Positions 7,987-16,262 of a DNA stretch of 64,000 bases are shown here, in pieces; position 1 is the first letter of the stretch, and each line of letters begins with the position of its first letter. The DNA is taken from positions 124,001 through 188,000 of the forward strand of contig NZ_CP108938.1 of NCBI RefSeq assembly GCF_036347135.1, read 5' to 3'. The position numbers and the translations under genes are program-made. This stretch comes from Streptomyces sp. NBC_00775. GTDB taxonomy: Bacteria > Actinomycetota > Actinomycetes > Streptomycetales > Streptomycetaceae. Below the pieces are notes generated by a model that searched no databases, was not told where the DNA came from, and was given only the letters and a program-made list of their open reading frames with translations.

Positions 7987-9749
7987 CCAGCACGACCTCG
8001 AACTTGCGCGAGGCGGAAACGGTACGCCTGGTCGACTATCTGGTCGCGGAACTCGCCAGGGCCGGCGTCACCCACGTGTTCGGCGTCGGCGGCGCGAACA
8101 TCGAGGACCTGTATGACGCCGTGCACCGCTGCGGCGCCGTCCGCGGCATCGTCGCCAAACACGAGTTCTCCGCCGTCACCATGGCCGACGGATACGCACG
8201 TACCACCAGGCGCATCGGCGTTGTTGCCGCCACGTCGGGCGGTGGGGCGATGAATCTCGTTCCGGGTCTGGCGGAAGCCCATGCCTCGCGGGTGCCCGTG
8301 CTGGCCCTGGTGGGCCAGCCACCGACCGGCCAGGAAGGCCACGGGGCGTTCCAGGACTCCAGCGGCAAGGCGGGCTCCTTCGATGCTCGGGAGGTTTTCG
8401 CACCTGTCTCCCGGTTCTGCGCCCGGGTGGAGGACGCGGACTCGCTCACGGAGTTGCTGCCCCGGGCAGTGGCGGCGGCCCAGGCCGATCCACGCGGGCC
8501 GGCCGTGTTGTTGCTGCCCAAGGACGTGCAGCAGGCACAGATCCGGGTGCCCGGCCGGGGCGCGGGCTCGACACCGTGCGTGCCGACGGCACCGGCGGCG
8601 CGGCTCGACGGAGCCGCCCTCACCACTGTGTCGGACACTCTTCGCAAGGCCGGCCGCGTTCTCGTCATCGCCGGTGAAGATCTCGCCGCCGCCGACGCGC
8701 GTACGGACCTCGCCGAACTGGCTCGGCGCCTCGGGGCATGGGTGGCGGTCACTCCGGACGCCAAGGACGTCTTCGACAACCGTGATCCCCGATTCGCAGG
8801 CGTGGCCGGAGTGATGGGCCACGCCAACGTCGAAGACTGTCTGCGGCGAGCCGACGTATGCCTGCTGGTCGGTACCCGACTGCCGATGATGGCACGCGGC
8901 GGCCTCGAGCGGGCCCTGGCCACCACCGACGTCGTCTGCCTCGGCCCCGAACCGCCGTTCGTGGCAGGCACCGCGCTGGGCGGGAACCTGCGGGACGCGC
9001 TGCGCGCGGTGACCGCCCGCCTGCCGCCCGGCCCACGTCCCTGTCCGCCGCACGCCGGTCCGCTTCCCACCCCCGTGCCGAGCCCGCTTCCTCAGGCCCG
9101 TGGGCAAGCCATCCCCTATGTCCAGGCGGTCGCCGCGGTGGAGGCGGCACTCCCCCAGGACGCGCACGTCTTCGTGGACGCCGGCAACGCGGGGGCCAGC
9201 GCCGTTCATCTGCTCCCGGCATCGCGCCACGGCCGCTTCGTGGTGGCGGTCGGCATGGGCGGGATGGGCTACACCTTCGGTGCCGGCATCGGCGCCGCGC
9301 TCGCCACCGGTCGGCGTACCTACGTCCTCGCCGGAGACGGGGCCTTCTTCATGCACGGGATGGAAGTGCACACCGCCGTGGAGTACGCCGCACCGGTGAC
9401 CTTCGTGATCTTCAACAACAACGCCCACGCCATGTGCGCGCTGCGTGAGGAGTTCTTCCAGGGCGGGGTCCGCAACGACGACCTGTTCGCCCGGACCGAC
9501 CTCGCCGCCGGAGTGGCCGCCGCCTTCCCGTCCCTCGATGCCACAGGGGCCGGCGACGCGGCGCAGCTGCGCACGGCGCTGCTGCGCGGCAATACGGGCG
9601 GCGGCCCGGCGTTCGTCGCTGTGAACTGCGACCCGCGGGAGATCCCGCCGTTTCTTCCCTTCCAGTCCTTCGCCGAAAACACCGAGAGCACCAACGGCGC
9701 CGAGAGCAAGGAGAGTTCAGATGAGCGAGGAGTCGTCCACGCTGGCTGA
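7983..9749 (+). CDS. Thiamine diphosphate-dependent enzyme (acetolactate synthase-like)
   Basis: 588 residues, ATG at 7983 with GAGAGGAG upstream. It has the three-domain plan of ThDP decarboxylases and carboligases: a PYR domain with the cofactor-activating Glu61 (AKHEFSAV), a central Rossmann-like domain, and a PP domain with GDG at 451-453 and NN from about 478, matching the GDG-X24-NN cofactor motif. The family decarboxylates 2-oxo acids and may ligate the resulting acyl anion to a second carbonyl. Substrate cannot be read from sequence. Its 3' end overlaps the next gene by 29 bases, so translation is probably coupled. In this operon it likely forms or breaks a C-C bond. Confidence 0.85.
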   Translation: MTSTTSNLREAETVRLVDYLVAELARAGVTHVFGVGGANIEDLYDAVHRCGAVRGIVAKHEFSAVTMADGYARTTRRIGVVAATSGGGAMNLVPGLAEAHASRVPVLALVGQPPTGQEGHGAFQDSSGKAGSFDAREVFAPVSRFCARVEDADSLTELLPRAVAAAQADPRGPAVLLLPKDVQQAQIRVPGRGAGSTPCVPTAPAARLDGAALTTVSDTLRKAGRVLVIAGEDLAAADARTDLAELARRLGAWVAVTPDAKDVFDNRDPRFAGVAGVMGHANVEDCLRRADVCLLVGTRLPMMARGGLERALATTDVVCLGPEPPFVAGTALGGNLRDALRAVTARLPPGPRPCPPHAGPLPTPVPSPLPQARGQAIPYVQAVAAVEAALPQDAHVFVDAGNAGASAVHLLPASRHGRFVVAVGMGGMGYTFGAGIGAALATGRRTYVLAGDGAFFMHGMEVHTAVEYAAPVTFVIFNNNAHAMCALREEFFQGGVRNDDLFARTDLAAGVAAAFPSLDATGAGDAAQLRTALLRGNTGGGPAFVAVNCDPREIPPFLPFQSFAENTESTNGAESKESSDERGVVHAG

Positions 9750-10374
9750 CATCCCCGGTCTGATGCGGATCGAGAACCCAGGCAAGGAGGAACTGACCGC
9801 CCACTGCATGGAGCTCACCCACGCCGTCTACCCCCACCATCAGGTCTACGGGCAGTACTGCACCATCCACGAGTACGTCGACTGCCCCCCGGAGTCGGCC
9901 TACGAATACCTGCGCCAGGGGCACCACCTGGAGGAGTGGACCTGCAGCCTGCGGGACTTCGCGCCCTCCGGCACACCGGGGCTGTGGATCGGCCACGACC
10001 GGCTCGAGGACGACACCAGGATCTACTGCAAGGTGGTCGCAAACCCCGAGGCCATGACCGTGGACTACCACTGCTCCTGGGACCAGGGCGAGAAGCTGTG
10101 GATGATCTACCTGATGCGCGTCGTCCCGGCCCGACTGGTGCTCGACAAGCCGGGTTCGGTGATCACCTGGACCAACTGCCGTCACCCCTACTACGACGCC
10201 AACCCGCATCCCCAGAACGCGCCCCGCCCGGACCGGCCCTGGGTCGGCGACTACTGGGACCTCTTCTACGCAGGGCACACCGTGGAGATGAACAACCTCA
10301 AGGCGATCCTGGAACACCGCCACCGCAACGGCCTGCCGGTCAGCGTGGCTCCGGCACGGGCGGTGGCGCAGTGA
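9721..10374 (+). CDS. SRPBCC (START-like/polyketide cyclase fold) protein
   Basis: 217 residues from an ATG at 9721 preceded by AAGGAGAG. The helix-grip pattern is visible: IHEYVDCPPESAYEYLRQ at the front strand and helix, LEEWTCSLRDF, then alternating beta strands ending in a long C-terminal helix (VEMNNLKAILEHRH). Such proteins bind hydrophobic ligands and some act as cyclases or aromatases in polyketide pathways. There is no signal peptide. It overlaps both neighbours, within the ThDP enzyme and by the GTGA junction with the KASIII-like gene, which argues for a shared pathway. The exact reaction is unknown. Confidence 0.7.
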   Translation: MSEESSTLADIPGLMRIENPGKEELTAHCMELTHAVYPHHQVYGQYCTIHEYVDCPPESAYEYLRQGHHLEEWTCSLRDFAPSGTPGLWIGHDRLEDDTRIYCKVVANPEAMTVDYHCSWDQGEKLWMIYLMRVVPARLVLDKPGSVITWTNCRHPYYDANPHPQNAPRPDRPWVGDYWDLFYAGHTVEMNNLKAILEHRHRNGLPVSVAPARAVAQ

Positions 10375-11390
10375 CGACGGTCAGCCTCACCGACGTCGCG
10401 AGCTACCTTCCCGGCGAGCCGGTCCCCGCGGAGTTCTACACCGAGTACCCCGGAGCCGAGGACAAGCTCCGCAACCACCCCATGTTCAAGGTCCCGCCGT
10501 TACGGCACCACGTGGCCGCGGACGAGACCAACGCGGACATGGTCGAACGCGCCGTACAGCCTCTGATCGAACGGCACGGCAGGCAAGAGATCCGAGGCGT
10601 CGACGTGCTGTTGGTGCACAGCCAGCTGCCGGACCTGCCGTTCGTGGGCGCCGGTACCGAGGTGGCGCGCCGACTGGGCCTGAACCCGGAGTGGCTCGTC
10701 GACGTGGCCAACGCGGGCTGCGCCTCTTTCGTGTACATGCTGAAGCTGGCCCGGCAGATCCTCACCACCACCGATGCGAAGACCGCCCTGATCTGCAATG
10801 CCCAAAGCGCCGCGGGCCAGTGTTTCACCCAGTCCCAGGTGCGTAGGCTGGCTCAGGCCGCGATCCCGGGCGACGGCTGCGGTGTGGGGTATGTGACGAC
10901 GTCGTCCGACGCACCGGTCCTCGACGTGGAGACCCGGCACATCGGCGAGTACGCCGGGGACATGACTGTGGCGGTCGACGACGGCCGTAAGTACTGGGAA
11001 CCGGGAGAGTCCCAACTGCGAATCGGCTTCACCGACGCCAGCGTCGCCAAGGTCCTCGCACGCGGGAACCGCCTCGTCCCCGAGGTGGTCGCGGACCTGT
11101 GCCGGCGGCTCGGCGTGGCGACCACCGACATCGACGTCCTCATCACCAACCAGCCCAACCGCACCTTTCTACGGAACTGGCGCGAGGCGCTGCAGCTGCC
11201 GGCGGAGCGGCACCTGAACACCTTCGACGAGTACGGGAATCTCTTCGGCGCGGCGATCCCGATCACTCTGGACCGCGCGATCGGCTCCGGGCAGGTCGAG
11301 GACGGCAACCTGGTGGTGCTCGGAGGATTCGCCCACGCGGGCGACTTCGCCGGTGCCGCCGCCGTCCGCTGGCACGGCGGACGGGGCTGA
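10371..11390 (+). CDS. KASIII (FabH)-like enzyme lacking the catalytic His
   Basis: 339 residues; the GTG at 10371 overlaps the previous stop by four bases. The thiolase fold of beta-ketoacyl-ACP synthase III is recognisable, with the nucleophile Cys117 in NAGCASFVYM and Asn290 in EYGNLFGA. The usual His of the HQAN motif is replaced: the segment reads ITNQPNRTF, with Asn260 in its place. KASIII relatives with changed active sites often act as acyltransferases or ester- or amide-forming enzymes rather than decarboxylating condensing enzymes. No acyl carrier protein is encoded nearby, so any carrier or CoA substrate must come from elsewhere. The fold is well supported; altered chemistry is inferred. 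Confidence 0.8.
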   Translation: MTTVSLTDVASYLPGEPVPAEFYTEYPGAEDKLRNHPMFKVPPLRHHVAADETNADMVERAVQPLIERHGRQEIRGVDVLLVHSQLPDLPFVGAGTEVARRLGLNPEWLVDVANAGCASFVYMLKLARQILTTTDAKTALICNAQSAAGQCFTQSQVRRLAQAAIPGDGCGVGYVTTSSDAPVLDVETRHIGEYAGDMTVAVDDGRKYWEPGESQLRIGFTDASVAKVLARGNRLVPEVVADLCRRLGVATTDIDVLITNQPNRTFLRNWREALQLPAERHLNTFDEYGNLFGAAIPITLDRAIGSGQVEDGNLVVLGGFAHAGDFAGAAAVRWHGGRG

Positions 11391-11393
11391 GGG

Positions 11394-12497
11394 ATGGACA
11401 TCCCCGTACTGCACCGACTTGCCCTGAACGAGAGCCCGTATCCCCCACTGCCCTCGGTGCGCGAGGCGATGCAACGGGCCGTCGCACAGGCCCACCGCTA
11501 CCCGCAGTTCCATCCCGACGACCTCACCGAGCGGATCGCCGCATGGTGCCAGGTAACCTCCGACCGCGTCGCGGTCGGCAGCGGATCGGTGGGCGTGGCC
11601 CTGCAGTTGCTCCAGGCAGTGGTCCAACCCGGCGACAATGTGGCCTACGGCTGGCGCGCATTCGACGCCTATCCCCTCTTGGCCACGATGGTCGGCGCGC
11701 ACCCCGTCCCCGTGCCCCTGTCGCCGGACGGACACCAGGACCTGGGCGCCCTGCTCGCGGCGCTCGACCACCGCACCCGCGTCGTGGTGCTGTGCAATCC
11801 CCACAACCCCACCGGAAGCCTCATCACCGCGGACGCGCTGTCGGCATTCCTGCGGCAGGTGCCCCGACACGTCACTGTGCTGCTCGACGAGGCATACGTG
11901 GAGTTCGCCCGCCACACCGCCCTGCCGGACACGCCCGCGCTCTTGGACTCGCACCCCAACCTGCTCGTCCTGCGCACCTTCTCCAAGGCTTACGGCCTCG
12001 CAGCCCTGCGGGTCGGCTACGGACTCGGCGTCCCCGACCTGGTGGCGCGGGTCCGCCAACAACAGCTGCCCTTCGGGATCAACGCGGTGGCAACGGCGGC
12101 GGTCAAGGCCTCACTACAGGCCGGCAGCGAGCTGCGCCGGCGCGTGGACACGGTCGTCGCCGAACGCGAACGGCTGCGGCACGGGCTGGTCGACCTCGGC
12201 TGGCACGTACACCCGAGCCACGCCAACTCCCTCTGGCTCCCCGCGCCCGATCCGGTCGACGAGGGCGCCATGGCACTCACCGCGGCCGGCGTGCAGGCAC
12301 GCCACTACCCCGGCGAGGGACTCCGGATCACCATCGGCAGCCCGGAGGCCAACGACGCCGTGGTCGGCGCACTGGCGGGAGTGGGACACCCCAACGCGTC
12401 AGGCAGGCGTGCGCCGAACGCACCGGCGGACGAGGCGGTCGCCGCGGATCGCCGTCTGCCGGTGAGCGGGTGGAGAACACAGATGCGCCAGTCCTGA
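11394..12497 (+). CDS. PLP aminotransferase, class I/II (histidinol-phosphate type)
   Basis: 367 residues starting four bases after the KASIII-like stop. Fold-type I signatures are present: NESPYPP near the N-terminus, CNPHNPTGS for substrate and cofactor contact, LLDEAYVEF for the pyridine-ring Asp, and Lys198 in TFSKAYGLAALRVGYG as the Schiff-base Lys. It resembles HisC-like enzymes that transaminate amino acids or amino ketones, but no histidine genes are near. In this operon it probably aminates the product of the carbon-bond-forming steps, or supplies a 2-oxo acid to the ThDP enzyme. It is the last gene of the operon; the C-terminal 35 residues look like an unstructured extension. Confidence 0.85.
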   Translation: MDIPVLHRLALNESPYPPLPSVREAMQRAVAQAHRYPQFHPDDLTERIAAWCQVTSDRVAVGSGSVGVALQLLQAVVQPGDNVAYGWRAFDAYPLLATMVGAHPVPVPLSPDGHQDLGALLAALDHRTRVVVLCNPHNPTGSLITADALSAFLRQVPRHVTVLLDEAYVEFARHTALPDTPALLDSHPNLLVLRTFSKAYGLAALRVGYGLGVPDLVARVRQQQLPFGINAVATAAVKASLQAGSELRRRVDTVVAERERLRHGLVDLGWHVHPSHANSLWLPAPDPVDEGAMALTAAGVQARHYPGEGLRITIGSPEANDAVVGALAGVGHPNASGRRAPNAPADEAVAADRRLPVSGWRTQMRQS

Positions 12498-12695
12498 CGG
12501 CTTCCTGGGCCCGGCCGGAGCACCAACATTGCGGGGTGTGGCAAGGGCGTGACGGCCCCGCCGAATCCTGCGGACGGTGACCGGCGGTCACCTGCGCGCG
12601 ACAGCGGCTGTGACGTGGCCGGCTCGGACGGCATCCGGGGGCGCCCCGGAGACCCTTGCGGTCCCTGGGGGCGCCCTCTGCGGCTGCTGCTTTCT
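12498..12695. other. Spacer between biosynthetic operon and IS605-type element
   Basis: No gene is seen. On the minus strand the bases immediately beyond the element end (12695 down to 12676) would be the guide-encoding flank of the TnpB RNA if that system works like characterised ones. Confidence 0.35.
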
Positions 12696-12900
12696 TTGAC
12701 TTGCTCCTCGGGCTGAAGCCCGAGGATTCTGGCCTTCTCGTCCGTTGCTGTGCCGCTACGCGGCACGGGGTTCGGTGGAGAATCCGTGGCTTCCTGTTTC
12801 TTCGCGCTGTGCCGGGACGAGTCCTGGTCTTACCGGTGCTCCGCAGGCTGCAACCGCCAGTCCGGCGGCCGTTTTGACGTTGATCGCGGCGTTGTGGTCG
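12696..12900 (-). ncRNA. Putative TnpB guide RNA (omega RNA), 3' part of tnpB to element end
   Basis: In characterised IS605-type systems the RNA scaffold overlaps the tnpB 3' end, finishes at the element end and takes its guide from the flank. Here the matching place has a stable hairpin (12706-12725) followed on the minus strand by GCAAGTCAA. The 5' boundary is arbitrary. Placement rests on analogy plus the visible hairpin. Confidence 0.35.
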
Positions 12901-13979
12901 CGGTCATGGACCGTGCCGCAGGCGGTGCAGGTCCAGGTCCGGATGTGCAGGGGCTTGGGTCCGTCTTTGATACCGCAGGCCGAGCAGGTCTGGGAGGTCG
13001 GTGTGAACCTGCCGATCTTGACCAGGGTCCGTCCGTACCGGGCCGCCTTGTACTCCAGCATGGTCACGAACGCCGACCATCCTGCGTCGTGGACACTCTT
13101 GGCCAGTCTGGTGCGCGCGAGTCCTTTGACCGCCAGGTCTTCCACGCCGATCGCTTGGTTGTCGCGGATCAGCTTCGTGGAGAGCTGGTGGTGGAATTCT
13201 TTGCGCGCGTCGGTCACCTTCGCGTGGGCGCGGGCGACCTTCAGGCGGGCCTTCTCGCGGTTCTTGCTGCCTTTCTGTTTGCGGGACAACTCCCGCTGGG
13301 CCTTCTTGAGTTTCTTCTCCGCGCGGCGCAGGAACCTGGGGGAGTCGATCTTCGTGCCGTCGGAGAGGACGGCGAAGTGGGTGAGTCCCAGGTCGATGCC
13401 GATGGTCTGGTCGGTGTCGGGCATCCGGGTGGCGTCGGTGTGCGGGTCGGTGTCGATGACGAAGGAGGCGAAGTACCGCCCGGCCGCGTCCTTGATCACG
13501 GTGACCGAGGAGGGCTGGGTGGGCAGAGTCCGTGACCACTTCACCTTCACCGCCCCGATCTTCGGCAGGTTCAGCCGCCCGTTGTCGGTGATCGACCAGC
13601 GGGCGTTGGCCGTGAAGCGGATCGACTGCCGGTTGTTCTTGCGGGACTTGAAGCGGGGCGCACCCGTCTTCGCGCCCTGCCGCTGGCCCTTGAGGGAGGT
13701 GAAGAAGTTCCGGTAAGCGGCCTCCGCGTCGCGCAGCGCCTGCTGGAGCACCACCGAGGAGACCTCACCCAGCCAGGCCCGTGAAGCGGTCTGCTTCGCA
13801 GCGGTGATCAACTTCTTGGACAACTCGCCGACCGCCGGGAAGGCCTCGCCCGCTGTGCGGGCGTGTTCGCGGGCGCGCACGGCGTCGTTGAACACGACGC
13901 GGGCGCACCCGAACGCCCGCGCCAGCGCGGCGCGTTGGCCGGAGTCCGGGTACAACCTGAAGGCGTACCGGAGCTGCAT
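12756..13979 (-). CDS. tnpB: TnpB RNA-guided nuclease (OrfB, IS605 family)
   Basis: 407 residues; the ATG at 13979 gives the canonical start MQLRYAFRLYP. A RuvC-like domain is complete, with Asp196 in GIDLGLTHF, Glu280 in GVEDLAVKGL and Asp361 in HDRDHNAAIN. A zinc ribbon lies between (TCSACG, CTACG), and a basic helical region (EKKLKKAQRELSRKQKGS) precedes the second catalytic residue. TnpB proteins cut DNA at sites matching their guide RNA, which helps retain the element after excision. Its partner tnpA is a pseudogene, so tnpB is the only intact gene in the element. All catalytic residues are present, so activity is plausible. Confidence 0.9.
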   Translation of the reverse strand: MQLRYAFRLYPDSGQRAALARAFGCARVVFNDAVRAREHARTAGEAFPAVGELSKKLITAAKQTASRAWLGEVSSVVLQQALRDAEAAYRNFFTSLKGQRQGAKTGAPRFKSRKNNRQSIRFTANARWSITDNGRLNLPKIGAVKVKWSRTLPTQPSSVTVIKDAAGRYFASFVIDTDPHTDATRMPDTDQTIGIDLGLTHFAVLSDGTKIDSPRFLRRAEKKLKKAQRELSRKQKGSKNREKARLKVARAHAKVTDARKEFHHQLSTKLIRDNQAIGVEDLAVKGLARTRLAKSVHDAGWSAFVTMLEYKAARYGRTLVKIGRFTPTSQTCSACGIKDGPKPLHIRTWTCTACGTVHDRDHNAAINVKTAAGLAVAACGAPVRPGLVPAQREETGSHGFSTEPRAA

Positions 13980-14004
13980 GACGGCCACGATACATATGTG
14001 GGTT

Positions 14005-14420
14005 ATGGGTGAGATGCAGAAGATCAGAACTGGTCGGCACTGTGTTTTCGTGACGCATGCGCACTTGATCTTCGTGACCAAGCTCCGGCACAAGGTGCTC
14101 ACCCATGCTCATCTGACCCCCATGGAGGAGATCGAGCCGCCGGTGTGCGCGGACTTCGAGTGCGAACTGGCGGAGTTCAACGGAGAGGACCACCACGTCC
14201 ACCTCCGGTGAACCTCCCGCCCAAGGTCACTGTCACCAAACTCGTCACCTCCCTCAAGGGCGCTCCTCCCGCCGACTGCGCCAGGAATTCCCCGACCTGG
14301 TACGCCACTACTGGCGGGCCAACAAGCTCTGGTCCGGTTCCTACTTCGCCGGCACTGTCGGCGGCGCCCCGGCTCTCGGTGGTCAAGCAGTACATCGAAC
14401 AGCAGAACCGGCCGGTGTGA
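14005..14420 (+). pseudogene. tnpA: TnpA (IS200-like Y1 transposase), frameshifted
   Basis: The reading starts at an ATG at 14005 as a normal IS200 transposase: TGRHCVFVTHAHLIFVTK, then CADFECELAEFNGEDHHVHL containing the HxH metal motif. A stop follows at 14209-14211 because of a one-base loss. The next frame continues VNLPPKVTVTKLVTSLKG, another reads RRLRQEFPDLVRHYW, and the C-terminus VVKQYIEQQNRPV returns to the second frame. At least three shifts are needed, so it cannot be expressed as one protein. The catalytic-Tyr region is in the scrambled part. Confidence 0.85.
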
Positions 14421-14606
14421 GCATCGCCCGGGTCCGCCGCGACGAGCCATCGCGGCGCTCCGCGCCACGGTGGTGAATACGCGGCATCCGGCTCCGCCGG
14501 ACCGGAATCCGCGACGCTCCGCGTCGCCACCATCAGATTCGCTTCACCCCCGGCCTGAAGGCCGGAGCACTGCGAATGAATCCCGGTAGCTCGGTGACCT
14601 GGAGTG

Positions 14607-14981
14607 TCAGCGAGCCTGGGCGGCTGCTTCCGCCTCGGAGTCGGCGATGCCGAGGTTGGCGTAGGCGACCGGGTTGGCGTACTCCCACACCTTGACGATC
14701 TGACCGTCGGCGACGTCGATGCGGAAGATGTAGACGTTGTTGTAGACGAGCTTCTCCGCGCTGGACAGGATGTCGCCGTTGGCCTGCAGGAACACCGAGC
14801 GGGCGTCCTGGCTGACCGTCCAGGCCTTGTCCAGGAAGGCGACGTGGTCGAACTTCGCCGCGACCGACTCGATGTAGGCGAGCACGCCGGCGGGGCTGTC
14901 GAAGACGTACCAGGGCTCGGGAGTGCCCGCGATCGACAGCGGGATGACGAAGATCGCCTCATCCGACAGCAGGGCCGCCAC
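14607..14981 (-). CDS. NTF2-like (SnoaL-fold) protein, probably 5'-truncated
   Basis: 124 residues from a GTG at 14981. The cone-shaped NTF2/SnoaL pattern is visible: LSDEAIFVIPLSIAGTPEPW, then FDSPAGVLAYIESVAAKF, FLQANGDILSS, and a final strand DGQIVKVWEYANPVAYANLG. Upstream of the GTG the same frame reads NRDTSAV, which belongs to the family but is preceded by an in-frame stop, so about 15-20 N-terminal residues are missing. The family includes cyclases, isomerases and ligand binders; no substrate can be assigned. It sits between an IS605-type element and an SDR remnant. Confidence 0.6.
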   Translation of the reverse strand: MAALLSDEAIFVIPLSIAGTPEPWYVFDSPAGVLAYIESVAAKFDHVAFLDKAWTVSQDARSVFLQANGDILSSAEKLVYNNVYIFRIDVADGQIVKVWEYANPVAYANLGIADSEAEAAAQAR

Positions 14982-15395
14982 AGCGGACGTGTCGCGGTTT
15001 CATTCCTTCTTGGTCGTGCGGTCCGGCCGCGGGATACGGCCGGACGGAAGGTCGGTGGGGTCACCAGGGCACGGTGCCGGTGGTGCCGACGAAGGCGGCG
15101 CTGGGCGCGTCGGGGCCGGCCGTGGCGGCTGCAGCGATCACCGCCGCGCCTTCCTCGACGCTCTGGGTGCCCTGGTGGCCATTGAGGTCGGTCGCGCTGA
15201 ACCCGGTGAGGGCCGCGGAGCGGACCGCACCGCCTGGACGGCGGCGGGACCGTGCGGCGCTGCGCCCTGTCAGCACCGGCCGCGTCCGGGGCAGGCCCCG
15301 GACGCGGAGGTGGGGTCGCGGCCGCCGTCCGTTAGGAATAACGGACTACCGCGTGTCCGCAATCCCCGGCACCGTCCCGCGACGACCATGACCGT
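14982..15395 (-). pseudogene. SDR C-terminal remnant in otherwise empty spacer
   Basis: Minus strand 15225-15061 reads ATDLNGHQGTQSVEEGAAVI and ends GTTGTVPW, the tail of a short-chain dehydrogenase. The Rossmann motif and active site are absent. The rest of 14982-15395 shows no gene; 15230-15300 is G+C-rich with short inverted segments. Confidence 0.5.
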
Positions 15396-16262
15396 GTGCT
15401 CGCCTCGCTACTGCCCGGCCTCCGTGAACTCCGCACCCCGCTGGCCGTCGGATACCTCTACGCCCTGTCCCTCTATCTGCTGCTGCTCGACAGCATTCCG
15501 ACCAAGGTCAAAGACGAGGGCAACCTGAAGCCGCTCTACGACGTGGCGCACTGGCTGGGGAAGCCGGCCGTTCTGGCGGCCGGCGCCTTCCTCGCCTACC
15601 TCATCGGAAGCGTGCTGGTGGTCCGTGCCACAACCCTCAGCCGTGGCATCATCACCGCGTTCCTCAAGGTCTTTGACCGGTTTCGCCGGGACACGTTCGA
15701 AGCGTCCACAGATGACGAGGACGCGTTGGACACCAGCAAGGCCATGGGCGAGCTGACCTCCGGGGCCATCAAGAACCTCTGGAAGTACAGCGGGGACAGA
15801 ATCAACCGCAAGCTGCGGCCCCGGCCCTCAGAAGAAGCCCTATTCCACCTTGTGAACCAGGCCATGGATCACTTGCTTCGGGACCTGCCACAGCTGCGCA
15901 CGCGGCTGTATACCGCCAGCAAGGACATGTACGGGGACTACGACCGCCTGGCGGCCGAAGCCGATCTCAAGGCGAACGTAGGCCTGGCAGGCATCGTGCT
16001 GGGCAGTGTGATGACCGCCCAAGTGCACGGGCTGTGGGTGCTGCTGTGGGTCCCCATGGGATTTCTCGGTTACCGGGGTCTTTCCACGGCCCGCCAGGCC
16101 AACGACTACCTGGTGCAAGCGGTCGTCACGGACCTTGTGAAGTCGCCCAGCTTCGAAGAATTCATCGACGCTCTCGGCCCCAGCACGGAGGCCCGTCCTG
16201 ACCCCGACTATCGCGGCCGGACATGCCGAGCAGGAAACCGACGTCAGCCCTCGTCCGACTGA
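15396..16262 (+). CDS. Membrane protein of unknown function, 3' end altered by IS insertion
   Basis: 288 residues from a GTG at 15396. Hydrophobic segments occur near residues 12-31 and 55-77 and as a pair at about 200-232, separated by a large polar cytoplasmic-type loop (RRDTFEASTDDEDALDTSKA and a helical region). No family is recognised. The stop codon is made by the first bases of the IS5-type element at 16260, so the native C-terminus has been replaced or cut; continuing across the IS with the GAC duplication removed keeps an open frame for a further distance. Expression is possible but the protein may be non-native at its end. Confidence 0.6.
   Translation: MLASLLPGLRELRTPLAVGYLYALSLYLLLLDSIPTKVKDEGNLKPLYDVAHWLGKPAVLAAGAFLAYLIGSVLVVRATTLSRGIITAFLKVFDRFRRDTFEASTDDEDALDTSKAMGELTSGAIKNLWKYSGDRINRKLRPRPSEEALFHLVNQAMDHLLRDLPQLRTRLYTASKDMYGDYDRLAAEADLKANVGLAGIVLGSVMTAQVHGLWVLLWVPMGFLGYRGLSTARQANDYLVQAVVTDLVKSPSFEEFIDALGPSTEARPDPDYRGRTCRAGNRRQPSSD

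Larger units (their letters stand above)
12696..14566. mobile_element. IS200/IS605-type element with tnpB and decayed tnpA
   Basis: A divergent pair of genes (tnpB minus, tnpA plus) is bounded by subterminal hairpins of the kind found in this superfamily. One is at 12706-12725 (arms CCTCGGGCT/AGCCCGAGG, loop GA), the other at 14550-14565 (arms CCGGCCT/AGGCCGG, loop GA). There are no terminal inverted repeats or target duplication, as expected. tnpA is broken by frameshifts, so the element can move only if TnpA is supplied in trans. The region between the tnpA relic and the right hairpin (14421-14549) has no gene. Confidence 0.75.

Noticed and set aside
7923..9428. 501-codon minus-strand open frame opposite the ThDP enzyme
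   Set aside because: It is a G+C-bias shadow; its translation has no family features, while the plus strand carries complete ThDP motifs.
6964..12497. Assignment to a named natural-product cluster
   Set aside because: The enzyme set resembles parts of several pathways, but no diagnostic gene supports one.
11099..12580. 493-codon plus-strand frame overlapping the KASIII-like and aminotransferase genes
   Set aside because: Arg/Pro-rich shadow frame; the true frames hold the PLP Lys and KASIII motifs.
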